Shown here: piece by piece, positions 8,816-18,331 of the stretch
Position numbering within the stretch: position 1 is the stretch's first letter
Layout: each line of letters begins with the position of its first letter
NCBI RefSeq assembly: GCF_001428045.1
Contig: NZ_LMSD01000001.1
Coordinates: forward strand, 124,001-188,000
Source: Paenibacillus sp. Soil750
GTDB taxonomy: Bacteria; Bacillota; Bacilli; Paenibacillales; NBRC-103111
DNA length: 64,000 nucleotides
Direction: 5' to 3'
Notes under the pieces: generated by a model
Told to the model about the DNA's origin: nothing
The model's database searches: none
Seen by the model: the letters and a program-made list of their open reading frames with translations, nothing else
Made by a program: the position numbers and the translations under genes

Positions 8816-10108
8816 TTAGGAGATAACCAGCAACCAGAGGTACAAACCGATTAACGTGATGAGTAAGGTGGGGATCGTCAGGATGACGCCAGCTTTCATA
8901 TAACCGACCCACGTAATTTTCACCCCTTTTTTGGCAAGCACATGGAGCCAGATCAGAGTGGCTAGCGAGCCGATAGGTGTCATTTTGGGCCCCAGATCGG
9001 TCCCGATGACATTGGCATAAATCAGGGCTTCTCGGAGGATGCCCTCAGTTTGTGTACCTTGAATGGCTAAAGCATCAATTAGCACAGTTGGCAAATTGTT
9101 CATGATGGAGGAGAGGATCGCCGCAAGGAATCCCATACCTATCGTGGCTACGAACAGACCTTCACCAGAAATGATGTCGATAAGATCCCCAAGCGCATCA
9201 GTGAGACCGACATTTTTAAGTCCATAGACGACTACATACATCCCGATGGAGAAGATGACGACTGCCCATGGAGCTTCTCTCAAAATCTTTCTCGTATTCA
9301 CCGCGTCGCTCGTTCTGGCGATGAGGAGGAAGGCAATAGCGGCAGTCCCAACGAGTATGGAAACAGGCACTTGGATAAATCCACTGCAGATATAGGTAAC
9401 TAATAAGATGCCGAGAATCCACCAAGACAAACGGAACAAATTCATATCCTTTATCGCTTCCGAAGGGCGTTTCAGCTCCGCGATATCATAGCTTTTAGGG
9501 ATTTGTTTGCGATAAAAAAGGTAGAGAACCAGCAAGCTTGCGCCTAACGAGAACAGACTCGTCACGAACATTCGGCTCGCATAGGTGACAAAATCGATCC
9601 CGAAAAAATCCGCAGTAAGAATGTTTACTAAATTACTAATGACAAATGGAAGTGATGTGGTGTCCGCGATAAAGCCGCTTGCCATAATAAACGGGAGAAT
9701 GGCGGCATCCGGCAATTTCATAGCTCTGACCATAGCCAATACGATGGGCGTAAGGATCAAGGCCGCACCATCGTTCGCAAAAAAGGCGGAAACCGCTGCC
9801 CCGAGCAGGATTACGTAGACGAACATGCGCTTTCCATTTCCTTTGGCCAAGCGCGCCATGTGGAGCGCAGACCATTCAAAGAAACCGATCCCGTCTAAAA
9901 TAATGGAGATCAAAATAATACCAACAAAAGTGAGCGTGGCGTTCCATACGATGCCAGTAACTGTGGCGACATCCTGCAGCGAAACGACTTGGAAAGCGAG
10001 GGCAAGCAAAGCTCCTGCTGATGCTGACCAACCAATGCTTAAGCCTTTGGGCTGCCAAATGACGAAGGTAATCGTAAGTAAAAAGATGATAATAGCTAAA
10101 TAAATCAT
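8816..10108 (-). CDS. arsB: ArsB-type arsenite efflux transporter
   Basis: A 430-residue integral membrane protein with about eleven to twelve hydrophobic segments. The motifs [18 protein letters not shown] (about residue 110) and [17 protein letters not shown] (about residue 375) are characteristic of ArsB, which extrudes arsenite and antimonite. GGAGG lies 5 nt before the ATG. No arsR or arsC gene is adjacent, so its inducer is unknown and another anion or cation substrate of the ion-transporter superfamily cannot be excluded. Confidence 0.82.
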   Translation of the reverse strand: MIYLAIIIFLLTITFVIWQPKGLSIGWSASAGALLALAFQVVSLQDVATVTGIVWNATLTFVGIILISIILDGIGFFEWSALHMARLAKGNGKRMFVYVILLGAAVSAFFANDGAALILTPIVLAMVRAMKLPDAAILPFIMASGFIADTTSLPFVISNLVNILTADFFGIDFVTYASRMFVTSLFSLGASLLVLYLFYRKQIPKSYDIAELKRPSEAIKDMNLFRLSWWILGILLVTYICSGFIQVPVSILVGTAAIAFLLIARTSDAVNTRKILREAPWAVVIFSIGMYVVVYGLKNVGLTDALGDLIDIISGEGLFVATIGMGFLAAILSSIMNNLPTVLIDALAIQGTQTEGILREALIYANVIGTDLGPKMTPIGSLATLIWLHVLAKKGVKITWVGYMKAGVILTIPTLLITLIGLYLWLLVIS

Positions 10109-10232
10109 GAGAGCCTCCAGATCGACTGATAAATAAACGACGATGTAAATATCTCAAATTTCTGGATGTCTGTATATAGATGAAAATTTGACAATGAATA
10201 AAAAACTTAAAATAGTATTACATAGAGGAACC

Positions 10233-10260
10233 GAGGAACTCCCTATTGAGGGGGTTCCTC
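10233..10260 (-). terminator. Hairpin after the ArsB/NhaD-type transporter gene
   Basis: The stem GAGGAAC-CCCCT/AGGGA-GTTCCTC lies just downstream of the minus-strand stop at 10265. The following T-tract is interrupted, so termination strength is uncertain. Confidence 0.55.
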
Positions 10261-10264
10261 TTCC

Positions 10265-11545
10265 TTACATAAAATATCTAACATACATATAAATGTTGGC
10301 TAACCCAACGGAGACTAGCATAAGTGGAAAACCATATTTCATAAAAGCAATAAATTTGATGGGGTGTCCTTCTTTTGCAGCCAAGCCGGCGACGATCAAG
10401 TTAGCACTTGCTCCGATAAGTGTTCCATTACCTCCAAGACAAGCGCCTAATGCCAGGCTCCACCAAAGCGGTTCTAAATTCTCCACGCCCATCGTACCCA
10501 TTTCCTGAATCATAGGAATCATAGTTGCCACAAAAGGGATATTGTCTAGAAATGCTGAGGCGATCGCACTGAGCCATAAGATTAACATCGACGTTGCAAT
10601 CGGATTACCTCCCGTCAATTCTACTGCCCCAGTAGCTAATTTAGAAATTACGCCTGTTTCTACCAAGCCGGACACCAAGATGAACAGTCCAACAAAGAAA
10701 AAAATCGTCGACCATTCAACTTTGTTGAAAGCTTTTTCCATCGAGTGTTCCCCAGTCAGTAGCAGTAACAGAAATGCCCCTGCTAAGGCTACTGTCGCGG
10801 ATTCAAGGTGCAGTAGCTGGTGAAGAAAGAACCCGATTATGGTAAGTCCTAGAATGGAAAGACTTTTGGTTAGCAGTTTACGGTCTGTAATTACTTTTTT
10901 TTCGTCAATTTGCATCATACTCATCTTTAGCTCAGGCGTAGTTTGTATGTGCTTGCGGAAAATGATAACGAAGATCGGAATTGTGACCGCCATGATGATG
11001 ACGACAACAGGAGCAAGATTAGTTATAAAGGCCATGAAAGTTAACTCTTTAACAGCACTTCCAATCATGATGTTGGGTGGGTCCCCGATCAGCGTTGCAG
11101 TACCGCCGATATTAGATGCCAAAATTTGTGTGATTAGGTAGGGTACGGGATTAACGCGCAATTGGCGCGTGATGCTGAGGGTGACAGGTACCATGAGCAA
11201 TACGGTTGTCACATTATCAAGGAAAGCAGAACCAATAGCTGTAATAAGTACGAGTGATACCAGAATTCTGACAGGATCACCCTTTGCTTTCTTTGCTGCT
11301 AATAATGCGATATACGTAAACAATCCTGTTTCTGCCGTAATACTTACAATAATCATCATGCCAATTAAGAGTCCCAGTGTATTGAAATCAATATGATGCA
11401 AAGCGGAACCTTGATCAACAACTCCAAGAACGACCATTAGGACACCGCCAATCATTGCTACGATAGTGCGATGTATTTTTTCGGTGATGATCATGCCATA
11501 CGTAAGTGAAAAAATGCCAATTGCCAAGATTGCTTGCTGTTCCAT
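10265..11545 (-). CDS. ArsB/NhaD-family (P-protein-like) ion transporter
   Basis: A 426-residue membrane protein with about eleven hydrophobic segments. Duplicated signatures ITAIGSAFLDNVTTVLLMVP (about residue 100) and ASAFLDNIPFVATMIPMI (about residue 325), plus GGTATLIGDPPNIMIG and GGNGTLIGASANLIVAG, are typical of the P-protein/YbiR-type ArsB-NhaD branch. The family includes Na+/H+ antiporters and anion transporters; the substrate cannot be read from sequence. AGGAGG stands about 10 nt before the ATG. It follows the ligase gene, separated by a strong terminator, and is probably a separate unit. Confidence 0.8.
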   Translation of the reverse strand: MEQQAILAIGIFSLTYGMIITEKIHRTIVAMIGGVLMVVLGVVDQGSALHHIDFNTLGLLIGMMIIVSITAETGLFTYIALLAAKKAKGDPVRILVSLVLITAIGSAFLDNVTTVLLMVPVTLSITRQLRVNPVPYLITQILASNIGGTATLIGDPPNIMIGSAVKELTFMAFITNLAPVVVIIMAVTIPIFVIIFRKHIQTTPELKMSMMQIDEKKVITDRKLLTKSLSILGLTIIGFFLHQLLHLESATVALAGAFLLLLLTGEHSMEKAFNKVEWSTIFFFVGLFILVSGLVETGVISKLATGAVELTGGNPIATSMLILWLSAIASAFLDNIPFVATMIPMIQEMGTMGVENLEPLWWSLALGACLGGNGTLIGASANLIVAGLAAKEGHPIKFIAFMKYGFPLMLVSVGLANIYMYVRYFM

Positions 11546-11591
11546 AGATCTAGATCCTCCTGAATGTCGATATTTGTTTGTTTTTTGGCAT

Positions 11592-11659
11592 AAAAAAAGA
11601 GCCCTACCAAGGACTCCTTATGTCGAAAAAGAACATAAGGAGCCCTTGGTGACAGGCTC
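11592..11659 (-). terminator. Long terminator between ligase and ion transporter genes
   Basis: On the minus strand a long interrupted stem (GAGCC, ACCAAGG and CTCCTTATGT paired with their complements) is followed by seven T. It would end ligase transcripts. Because it lies in the leader of the transporter, it could also act as an attenuator, but no aptamer was recognised in the roughly 60 nt before it. Confidence 0.85.
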
Positions 11660-11719
11660 CTCCGTAACGCAACTAAATATAAGATTAGTTTCAAGTATAA
11701 CCGATTCGCTTCAACAAAA

Positions 11720-12664
11720 CTAATTTTGATTGAAGTTACACAATCTTACATCCATTTTCATGAAAGATTGTATGCTCGGGTGTCTCAATGTTTTGTTGTG
11801 TGTCCATTCCATAAAGCTAACTTTCACAACGAGTTGTGGGGTTATCCATACCGCTTCTTTCGACCTTTCAGGTTCGTTGATGAAGGGACGCTCTTGCGTT
11901 GTCATGCTTTGAACCAGATCGGTGACATGTTGCCAGTCCTTCACGGTGAGTTTGCCAGTACCCGCATGGCCAATATACCATAGCTGCCCCTGATCATCAT
12001 ACAAGCCTAATAAAAGGGAATTCACGATTTTGCCTCTATAGGTAACACCGCTTACGACGGCATAGAGATCCTTGAAAATTTTTTTCTTCAGCCATCGCTT
12101 ATCCTTACCGTTGATGACATAACTGCTTGTCAGGTCCTTTATCACAATGCCTTCTAATTCATGCTGCTCCACAATGGCAAATAGTGCTTCCATATCATCA
12201 TGATTGGTGACGAGTTGGACTAGGTGGTTCGGCTTCATGATGGATGCTAACCTATTTTGTCTTTCTTTCAGGCTCAAATGTAGTAACCAATCTCCGTTCA
12301 AATAAAGGATATCGAAGACCATGTATGTGATGGAGACTTGCTGAATGGCTCGAGTCACTGTGCTGGATTTCCTAGCGCTGTCACGTTTCATGATTTCGTA
12401 AAATGAAGGTTTGCCATCGGATAGTGCAATAATCTCTCCATCCAAAATGACTGAATTTGCTGTACAGAACGCCTGCGGATTCGTTAATTCCGGGTATTGC
12501 AGGGTTCGATCATTGGCTCTGCGATTGATTAATTTGGTCGTACTTCCATCGAAGTACAGCAACATTCTTACCCCATCCCACTTGATTTGACTCGTAAAAT
12601 GAGTGCCAACTGGCCATTCATTTGTGCTAACTGGCTCAAATGGGAGGATCGGTTTAAAATCCAA
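11720..12664 (-). CDS. Stand-alone ATP-dependent DNA ligase, LigD ligase-domain type
   Basis: A 314-residue nucleotidyltransferase plus OB-fold ligase that seals DNA ends, probably in end joining with Ku. Motif I is IKWDGVR with the adenylated lysine at about residue 28; motif III is VFDILYLNG, motif IV LEGIVIKD and motif V WLKKKI. The C-terminal OB-fold follows from about residue 200. The start is TTG at 12664, with AAAGGGG 9 nt upstream. It is split from the polymerase domain gene by two transporter genes; no nuclease domain of LigD is present. Confidence 0.9.
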   Translation of the reverse strand: MDFKPILPFEPVSTNEWPVGTHFTSQIKWDGVRMLLYFDGSTTKLINRRANDRTLQYPELTNPQAFCTANSVILDGEIIALSDGKPSFYEIMKRDSARKSSTVTRAIQQVSITYMVFDILYLNGDWLLHLSLKERQNRLASIMKPNHLVQLVTNHDDMEALFAIVEQHELEGIVIKDLTSSYVINGKDKRWLKKKIFKDLYAVVSGVTYRGKIVNSLLLGLYDDQGQLWYIGHAGTGKLTVKDWQHVTDLVQSMTTQERPFINEPERSKEAVWITPQLVVKVSFMEWTHNKTLRHPSIQSFMKMDVRLCNFNQN

Positions 12665-12775
12665 CGGTCATAACCCCTTTACATTGTCGTTATCCTACCA
12701 TTCTTCACCAATTTAGGTTCTTTCAAGCAAGATACTATGGACGGTCTGTTAAAATGCTCCTGCTTTGGTAACAAC

Positions 12776-12807
12776 TGAATAGCCGTGTGATTTTGAGAGC
12801 ATAACAA
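12776..12807 (+). promoter_or_regulatory. Candidate sigma-G promoter of germination operon 2
   Basis: TGAATA (12776-12781), an 18-nt spacer and CATAACA (12800-12806) resemble the forespore sigma-G consensus with one mismatch in the -10 element. It lies about 40 nt upstream of the start codon, a fitting place for a ger operon. Confidence 0.5.
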
Positions 12808-12844
12808 TACGTAAATGAAAGTGAGTATTAAAGGGGAGTTGTGT

Positions 12845-14371
12845 ATGAATCAACCTTTTCCTGAGGATCCGAGTATAGACAAGGAAGTATTCCATACTCT
12901 GGTGTCGACTGAGCTTTCCTCGAATATCCTTCATTTGCAAACCGTATTGACAGCTTGTGATGATGTAGTGTTCGCGTCGATACATCTGGCGAGTGGCCTT
13001 CAAGCATCCGTTCTCTATTTACGGGGAATGGTGAATGTAGAGTTGCTTGATGGTCATGTCCTCGAACCTCTTAAACAAGCTAGCACAGAAACCGTGGCAT
13101 CCATGGACAATGTGATGAGTTGCATTTCGGTATCACAATATAAAGAACTGCGCATGATTGGTGAAGTTATCAATGAAGTGCTTGGAGGCAAGGCGGTTCT
13201 ACTTGTAGACACGATCGAAGGGGCTTTATCCATTGAGTTATCGCAATCTGAAGGTAGGGCGGTAGAAGAGCCATTAGCAGAGTCTGTCGTTCGTGGTCCA
13301 CGCGAGGGCTTTGTAGAATCCCTAGTCGTGAATACGTCATTAATTCGAAAAAGGTTAAAGACACCCGCGTTGAAATTCGTTTCCTTCACTCTCGGTAATT
13401 ATTCGAAGACAGATGTCACAATGGCCTACATGCAGGGGATTGCCAAACCAGAAATCATAAGTAAGGTTTCAGAGCGAATCTCCCAAATTAAGCTGGATGG
13501 GGTACTTGAGAGCGGCTACATCGAAGAAATGATTGAGAGTAATATCTATTCGCCCTTTCCCCAAGTACAAACAACGGAACGCCCTGATGTGGTAGTTTCA
13601 AGCTTGTTAGAAGGCCGTGTTGTTATTATTACGGATAATACGCCTATTGCTCTCATTGCTCCAACTACATTTTGGTCCCTCATGCAGTCTCCTGAAGATT
13701 ATTATCAGCGCTTCCTGATTGGCAGTCTCATTCGTTGGCTTCGTTATACTTTTTTTCTTATTGCCATGTTGGCTCCGGCGATCTATGTGGCTGTGTTAAC
13801 GTTTCATCATGAAATGGTTCCTACAACGTTGTTGCTTCGTGTTGCTAAATCTCGGGAGGAAATCCCTTTCCCTGCCTTGGTCGAAGCGTTAATTATGGAA
13901 GTTACTTTCGAAGCTTTGCGTGAAGCGGGTGTTCGTCTGCCTAGGCAAGTTGGTTCTGCCGTCAGTATCGTTGGCGCACTCGTCATTGGTCAAGCAGCTA
14001 TCCAAGCGGGCTTGGTATCTGCTCCTATGGTTATGGTTGTAGCCATTACGGGTATTTCCTCGTTCATGATGCCGCAATATTCGGCGGGTATCTCCTTACG
14101 TATGCTTCGGTTTCCAATTATGATTCTATCCGGCATTCTAGGATTGTTTGGTCTCGTTCTTGGGTTGCTGTTAATCATAAGTCATCTGTGTATTCTTCGA
14201 TCTTTCGGTGTACCTTACTTGGCTCCATTTGCTCCGATATATCCCAAAGGAATCAAAGATGTTTTGTTTCGTGCTCCTATTAGCAAAATGAATACACGTC
14301 CTGCCTTCTATGCTGACAAAGAAAATTTGAAAAGGCAGCCCGAGCATTCGGATGAACGGAATAAGAATTAA
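12845..14371 (+). CDS. GerA-family germinant receptor A subunit (operon 2)
   Basis: A 508-residue A subunit of a second nutrient germinant receptor. The soluble N-terminal domain carries VVRGPREGF and SPFPQ, and four to five membrane segments follow from about residue 300, including SREEIPFPALVEALIMEV. It is clearly paralogous to the 4505-6181 protein but shorter at the N terminus. The ATG at 12845 has AAGGGGAG 6 nt upstream; an in-frame ATG at 12815 lacks a ribosome site. First gene of a three-gene operon. Confidence 0.93.
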   Translation: MNQPFPEDPSIDKEVFHTLVSTELSSNILHLQTVLTACDDVVFASIHLASGLQASVLYLRGMVNVELLDGHVLEPLKQASTETVASMDNVMSCISVSQYKELRMIGEVINEVLGGKAVLLVDTIEGALSIELSQSEGRAVEEPLAESVVRGPREGFVESLVVNTSLIRKRLKTPALKFVSFTLGNYSKTDVTMAYMQGIAKPEIISKVSERISQIKLDGVLESGYIEEMIESNIYSPFPQVQTTERPDVVVSSLLEGRVVIITDNTPIALIAPTTFWSLMQSPEDYYQRFLIGSLIRWLRYTFFLIAMLAPAIYVAVLTFHHEMVPTTLLLRVAKSREEIPFPALVEALIMEVTFEALREAGVRLPRQVGSAVSIVGALVIGQAAIQAGLVSAPMVMVVAITGISSFMMPQYSAGISLRMLRFPIMILSGILGLFGLVLGLLLIISHLCILRSFGVPYLAPFAPIYPKGIKDVLFRAPISKMNTRPAFYADKENLKRQPEHSDERNKN

Positions 14372-14391
14372 GCCGTTAGGAGGGGCTAACT

Positions 14392-15549
14392 ATGAGGTTA
14401 TACGTATCCGTACCTGTCATTTCACTGTGCGTGCTGCTCATAACTGGTTGTTGGGATCGTGTCGAGGTGAACGATATGGCTTTTATCATAGCCGCAGGAG
14501 TCGACAAGCTCGCGGAGGATGAAATTGAAGTGACTGTTCAAGTGTTCATACCCAATCCGGCTGCTTCTTCGGCAGAAGGAGGTACAGGGCAGGGGAATGT
14601 GTACACGGTATCGACCAAAGGAAGCTCCATGCCAGATGCGTTAACGGAATTGCAAAAGAAGTTTCCCCGCTATTTCTCATGGGGACATGCCAAAGCATAT
14701 TTTTTTGGAGAAGAACTGGCTCGCAGCGGGATGTTTGACAACTTTGATTTCTTATTCAGGGATATCCAACCACGGGAACAAGCAAATTTCTTCGTGTGCA
14801 GAGGAACAGCCAAGGAGCTGCTAGAGTCGCAAAATGATCCTAATACCTATGAAACCTTAATTAAACTTTCGCAAAAGCCATTGATTCAATCGGCTACCAT
14901 GCATGATATTGAGGAAGTGTTAAATGGGGAATCGGGGGCATTCTTACTACCGGTTGCGAATAAAAGCAAGTTGATATCGAATCAAACTAAGAAGACTATT
15001 CTGACCATAGAAGGACTGTCGGTGATTAAAGAAGGGAAACTAGCCTGTTTTCTGACACAAGAAGAACAAACGGGGATTCGTTTGTTTATTCATGAAAATC
15101 TTGGTCGGAATATTACGATCACCGAAGAGGAAGCGGGTGGGAAAGTGGTGATCAAAATCATTACCACGCATCTCCATCTCCATCCTTTGATTGAGAACGG
15201 TATTTGGAAGATGACCGTGGAATTGGAACTAGAGGCGGATGTCGTTCAAAATTCTACCCATATCATCCTCGCCGACGGTACGGACACGATGAAAAAGTTA
15301 GAAGAACCCTTTGATAAGAAGATTAAGAAAATTTTGAGGGACACGTTACAGCAATTACAAACAAATCAGAAAGCTGACGTTCTGGGCTTTGCCCGCGCAT
15401 TTCACAAAAAATATCCTCAGGAATGGAAGCAAGCCAAGGGGAATTGGAACGTCATCTTTCCAACAATGGATGTTCAACTGGAAGTGAAAACTATTATCAA
15501 AAGACCGGGAATATCAAATTTTCCTTTTACCAACATGCAATCGAGGTAG
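14392..15549 (+). CDS. Ger(x)C-family germinant receptor lipoprotein (operon 2)
   Basis: A 385-residue C subunit. The signal peptide ends in the lipobox LLITGC (about residues 15-20), followed by WDRVEVNDMAFI, the family hallmark. Its gene follows the A subunit by 20 nt with a GGAGG ribosome site and precedes the B subunit by 16 nt. The protein should sit as a lipoprotein on the outer face of the spore inner membrane and form a complex with A and B. Confidence 0.93.
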   Translation: MRLYVSVPVISLCVLLITGCWDRVEVNDMAFIIAAGVDKLAEDEIEVTVQVFIPNPAASSAEGGTGQGNVYTVSTKGSSMPDALTELQKKFPRYFSWGHAKAYFFGEELARSGMFDNFDFLFRDIQPREQANFFVCRGTAKELLESQNDPNTYETLIKLSQKPLIQSATMHDIEEVLNGESGAFLLPVANKSKLISNQTKKTILTIEGLSVIKEGKLACFLTQEEQTGIRLFIHENLGRNITITEEEAGGKVVIKIITTHLHLHPLIENGIWKMTVELELEADVVQNSTHIILADGTDTMKKLEEPFDKKIKKILRDTLQQLQTNQKADVLGFARAFHKKYPQEWKQAKGNWNVIFPTMDVQLEVKTIIKRPGISNFPFTNMQSR

Positions 15550-15565
15550 AGAATAGGGGTAGTCA

Positions 15566-16675
15566 ATGAGCGACATGGCGTTATCGAACCGGCAAATATT
15601 CTGGTTAATGGTTAGTACGCAAATTATTATGACCATACTTCTCACGATTGCTCCTGCTGCTCAAATCGCTAAGCAAGATGCGTGGATATCGATCTTAATG
15701 GCGACAGGAATCGGGATATTCGTTGCCTATATATGTGGGAAGTTAAGTGTGATGTTTCCTGGTCTGACCATAGTTGAATATAATCGCATTCTGTTAGGTA
15801 AATGGGTTGGTGGCTTGATTTCGGCCCTCTACATTCTTGTTTGGTTTGTTATCCTAACCGTGATTTTGAGACAATTCAGCTTATTTATTACGGGGACCAT
15901 TATGCCAAAGACTCCCCTCTATGTGATTCAGGTGCCGATGCTACTCATCGTAGTGTATCCTACGGTACATGGGGTGGGGGTCTTGGCACGTATTTGTGAA
16001 ATTACAGGGCCAATCATCTTACTCTGTGTTCTAGGCCCAATGTTTCTAGGTATTAATCAAATGAATTGGGATCGACTGTTTCCGATTTTTGGAGATAATG
16101 ACATGATGACATTAATGAATGGCGCGCTTCCGACAGCGGCTTTCTTAGGTGATTGCATCATGATCATGATGTTAATCGCTTTTGTGAGCAAGCGGAAGAA
16201 CACTATTCGATTTGCTATATGCGGTGTTATGCTCTCAGGCATACTTACTGTGCTATCGATGATCGTTAGCATCCTGATGTTCGGTCCGCATGTCTCAGCT
16301 GGTTATCCCTATCCGATGCTCATGATCGTACGTTCCATTTCCATTGGTGGCATTATTGAGAATCTAGACGCCATTGTTGTTACGATCTGGATGATGAGTA
16401 TATTCACCAAATTAGGGCTGTATTTATTTGTTGCTAGTTATGGAACGACACAGCTGTTGGGCTTGCGTAATTGGAAAATAGTCACTTGGATTACTGCTTT
16501 TGTTGTGCTGCTCCTATCTTTCATCCCTGTGAACTATGAGGAGATTTCTGTTATCTTCCCAAGGAAAATAGCTGTTCAGTTCATTCTTCCAATTTCTATG
16601 GTCGCATTGCCTGTGATTCTGCTTATGCTGGCGCTACTGCGGAATAGGAGGTTGAAATTGGCTTCTCGGGGATGA
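15566..16675 (+). CDS. GerAB-family germinant receptor permease (operon 2)
   Basis: A 369-residue B subunit with about ten membrane segments and normal family length, unlike its extended paralogue at 1718-3100. The N terminus (ALSNRQIFWLMVSTQI) and the EITGPIILLCVLGP segment are typical of the GerAB/ArcD/ProY group. It is likely to form the ligand-binding part of the receptor. Last gene of the operon, followed by a strong terminator. Confidence 0.93.
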   Translation: MSDMALSNRQIFWLMVSTQIIMTILLTIAPAAQIAKQDAWISILMATGIGIFVAYICGKLSVMFPGLTIVEYNRILLGKWVGGLISALYILVWFVILTVILRQFSLFITGTIMPKTPLYVIQVPMLLIVVYPTVHGVGVLARICEITGPIILLCVLGPMFLGINQMNWDRLFPIFGDNDMMTLMNGALPTAAFLGDCIMIMMLIAFVSKRKNTIRFAICGVMLSGILTVLSMIVSILMFGPHVSAGYPYPMLMIVRSISIGGIIENLDAIVVTIWMMSIFTKLGLYLFVASYGTTQLLGLRNWKIVTWITAFVVLLLSFIPVNYEEISVIFPRKIAVQFILPISMVALPVILLMLALLRNRRLKLASRG

Positions 16676-16724
16676 GTTGGAGAACGGGGAGATATGCAAG
16701 GAATTGATCCAAACAGCCAGAATC

Positions 16725-16763
16725 AAAAGTGCCCTATCTTGGAATCCAAGACAGGGCACTTTT
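16725..16763. terminator. Bidirectional terminator between ger operon 2 and ku
   Basis: AAAAGTGCCCT-TCTTGG pairs with CCAAGA-AGGGCACTTTT around an AAT loop. A-rich and T-rich ends serve the convergent transcripts from both sides. Confidence 0.93.
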
Positions 16764-16772
16764 ATATTGTTA

Positions 16773-17654
16773 TTACGTAACCGGCTCTTTCGTCTTTCTT
16801 GCGCGGGGTTTCGCCGCGGGCTTCTTCTCGGTCGTGGGTTCGATTGTAACCGAAGCATCTGCGCCAAGCGTTACTTTAGCCTCAGATGGTTTCGTCGCGT
16901 TCAAGCTGGCTTGAAGCGCGGCCATGAGGTCGATGACACTCGTTTTTTGCACTTCAGGTGCAGACTGAATTTCTTCACCTGCCACTTTATGCTCAATCGC
17001 ATCCAGTAAGCGAGCGCGGTACTCGTCTTTATACTTTTCAGGTTCGAAAGGGGTGGAGAGCTGATTGATCAGCATTTTCGCCATTTCCATCTCCCGTTCA
17101 TTCACGGTAACCTTCTCAGGAAGGTTGGGCACTTGCGAAATCGGACGAATTTCATCCGGATAGAAGATGGTTTCCATGGCAAGGCAATTGTCGATGACAC
17201 GGATAGCGGCTAGCGAGCTTTTGGAGCGGATCGACACCTTGGCGATTCCGATTTTACCCGTCTGGCGCATGGAATCGAGCAGCAGCATGTAAGCACCAGC
17301 GCCCGTATCGCCGGGGCCGAGATAGTACGTCTTTTGAAAATAAACAGGGTCAATATCAGTTAAATTTACGAAGTCCAAAATCTTAATTTCCTTATTCGCT
17401 TCACCGGAGATTTCCTCCAGCTCATCTTTTTCAAAAAGAATAAACCGCCCAGGCTCAAACTCGTAGCCTTTCGATATTTCCTCCCACTCAACTTCCTTCT
17501 CGCAAGTCTGACACTTCCGGACGTAGGATAGCGGGGTAATACACGTTTTGTGAATATAGCGCATAGAGATATCCTTATCCTCTGTGGCCGAAAACATTTT
17601 AACAGGAACATGAACAAGCCCGAAGCTGATTGCGCCTTTCCACACGGTATGCAT
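16773..17654 (-). CDS. ku: Ku homodimeric DNA end-binding protein (NHEJ)
   Basis: A 293-residue bacterial Ku. The start MHTVWKGAISFGLVHVPVK is the family signature, and a core beta-barrel domain follows to about residue 250. The C-terminal tail is lysine-, alanine- and proline-rich (KKPAAKPRARKTKEP), as in Ku proteins whose tail binds DNA. Ku rings load on double-strand ends and recruit LigD activities, here provided by the two separate genes at 7833 and 11720. The ATG at 17654 has GGGGAGG about 10 nt upstream; an earlier in-frame start overlaps that site. A sigma-G-like promoter precedes it, in line with spore-stage repair. Confidence 0.94.
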   Translation of the reverse strand: MHTVWKGAISFGLVHVPVKMFSATEDKDISMRYIHKTCITPLSYVRKCQTCEKEVEWEEISKGYEFEPGRFILFEKDELEEISGEANKEIKILDFVNLTDIDPVYFQKTYYLGPGDTGAGAYMLLLDSMRQTGKIGIAKVSIRSKSSLAAIRVIDNCLAMETIFYPDEIRPISQVPNLPEKVTVNEREMEMAKMLINQLSTPFEPEKYKDEYRARLLDAIEHKVAGEEIQSAPEVQKTSVIDLMAALQASLNATKPSEAKVTLGADASVTIEPTTEKKPAAKPRARKTKEPVT

Positions 17655-17688
17655 CGATGTAATTCCTCCCCAACACACGTAATTGTAC

Positions 17689-17718
17689 TAGTATTCTCTT
17701 GATGGGTTACCTTTATAC
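17689..17718 (-). promoter_or_regulatory. Candidate sigma-G promoter of ku
   Basis: On the minus strand GTATA (17718-17714), an 18-nt spacer and AATACTA (17695-17689) match the sigma-G -35 and, with one mismatch, the -10 element. It ends 35 nt before the Ku start codon. B. subtilis ku (ykoV) is known to be under sigma-G control. Confidence 0.55.
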
Positions 17719-17811
17719 GGCTGTTATTTAAGAGAATGGTTAGAGGGGAGTTTGGAGAGTTTATAAATGCAACATGATAACCCAAATAGCGAACCTAAGG
17801 AGGGATTACGG

Positions 17812-17997
17812 ATGGCATCAGAATCAAATCTGTCGCAAGACACGAACAATGAAGATAGGGACGATTGTTATATGGACATTGATCGTATGATTAATGAGGG
17901 GCTTGGAGGCGGTAACGTCACCATGCAGGGTGGGTTAATTGAACACTCAACGACGGATACGATGGATTATCCGGAATCCGTACTGGATGAACCATGA
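17812..17997 (+). CDS. Small acidic protein encoded upstream of sspH
   Basis: A 61-residue protein rich in Asp, Glu, Asn and Ser, with a Gly-rich middle (NEGLGGGNVTMQGG) and no membrane segment. I do not recognise the family. AAGGAGGG (17797-17804) lies 7 nt before the ATG, a strong translation signal. Its stop overlaps the next start, so it is translationally coupled to the SspH-like gene. The context suggests forespore expression, but no function can be given. Confidence 0.75.
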   Translation: MASESNLSQDTNNEDRDDCYMDIDRMINEGLGGGNVTMQGGLIEHSTTDTMDYPESVLDEP

Positions 17998-18176
17998 ATG
18001 TTCACCGTGCTCAGGAAATTTTAGCTGCAGATGAGAAAATTGAAGTGGATCTGAACGGTCTGGCTGTCTGGATTGACAGTGTAGACTCTGGGAAAGGTCT
18101 AGTCAAAGTGCATGCGGAAGGCAATCCCGCAGATGCTCGGGTCGTCCCAGCTAGGGAGCTTGAAGAGGTACACTAA
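17994..18176 (+). CDS. sspH: H-type small acid-soluble spore protein
   Basis: A 60-residue protein starting MNVHRAQEILAADEKIEV, followed by a short beta-rich repeat-like core (VWIDSVD, VKVHAEGNPADARVVPA). Start, length and core match the SspH family of minor spore proteins made in the forespore. The start overlaps the upstream stop (ATGA). A terminator follows at 18197. Confidence 0.85.
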   Translation: MNVHRAQEILAADEKIEVDLNGLAVWIDSVDSGKGLVKVHAEGNPADARVVPARELEEVH

Positions 18177-18196
18177 AGGTCCGCATGGGCAAAACA

Positions 18197-18230
18197 AGCC
18201 TTCTCCGATAGGGTATCGGGGAGGGCTTTT
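18197..18230 (+). terminator. Terminator after sspH
   Basis: The stem AGCC-TCTCCGATA/TATCGGGGA-GGCT with a GGG loop is followed by a short T run. Confidence 0.85.
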
Positions 18231-18331
18231 CATAATTTCTCATGTTCTCGCATGAGGATTTTACATACAGGTTGCTGTCACCTGCTAGCGAGGACTATAA
18301 TAGAAACAGCACGCGCACGCGGAAGAAAGGG

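Noticed and set aside
11546..11719. Riboswitch in front of the ion transporter gene
   Set aside because: The strong hairpin is explained as the terminator of the upstream ligase gene, and no known aptamer (yybP-ykoY, Na+ or Li+ type) could be matched in the short remaining leader.
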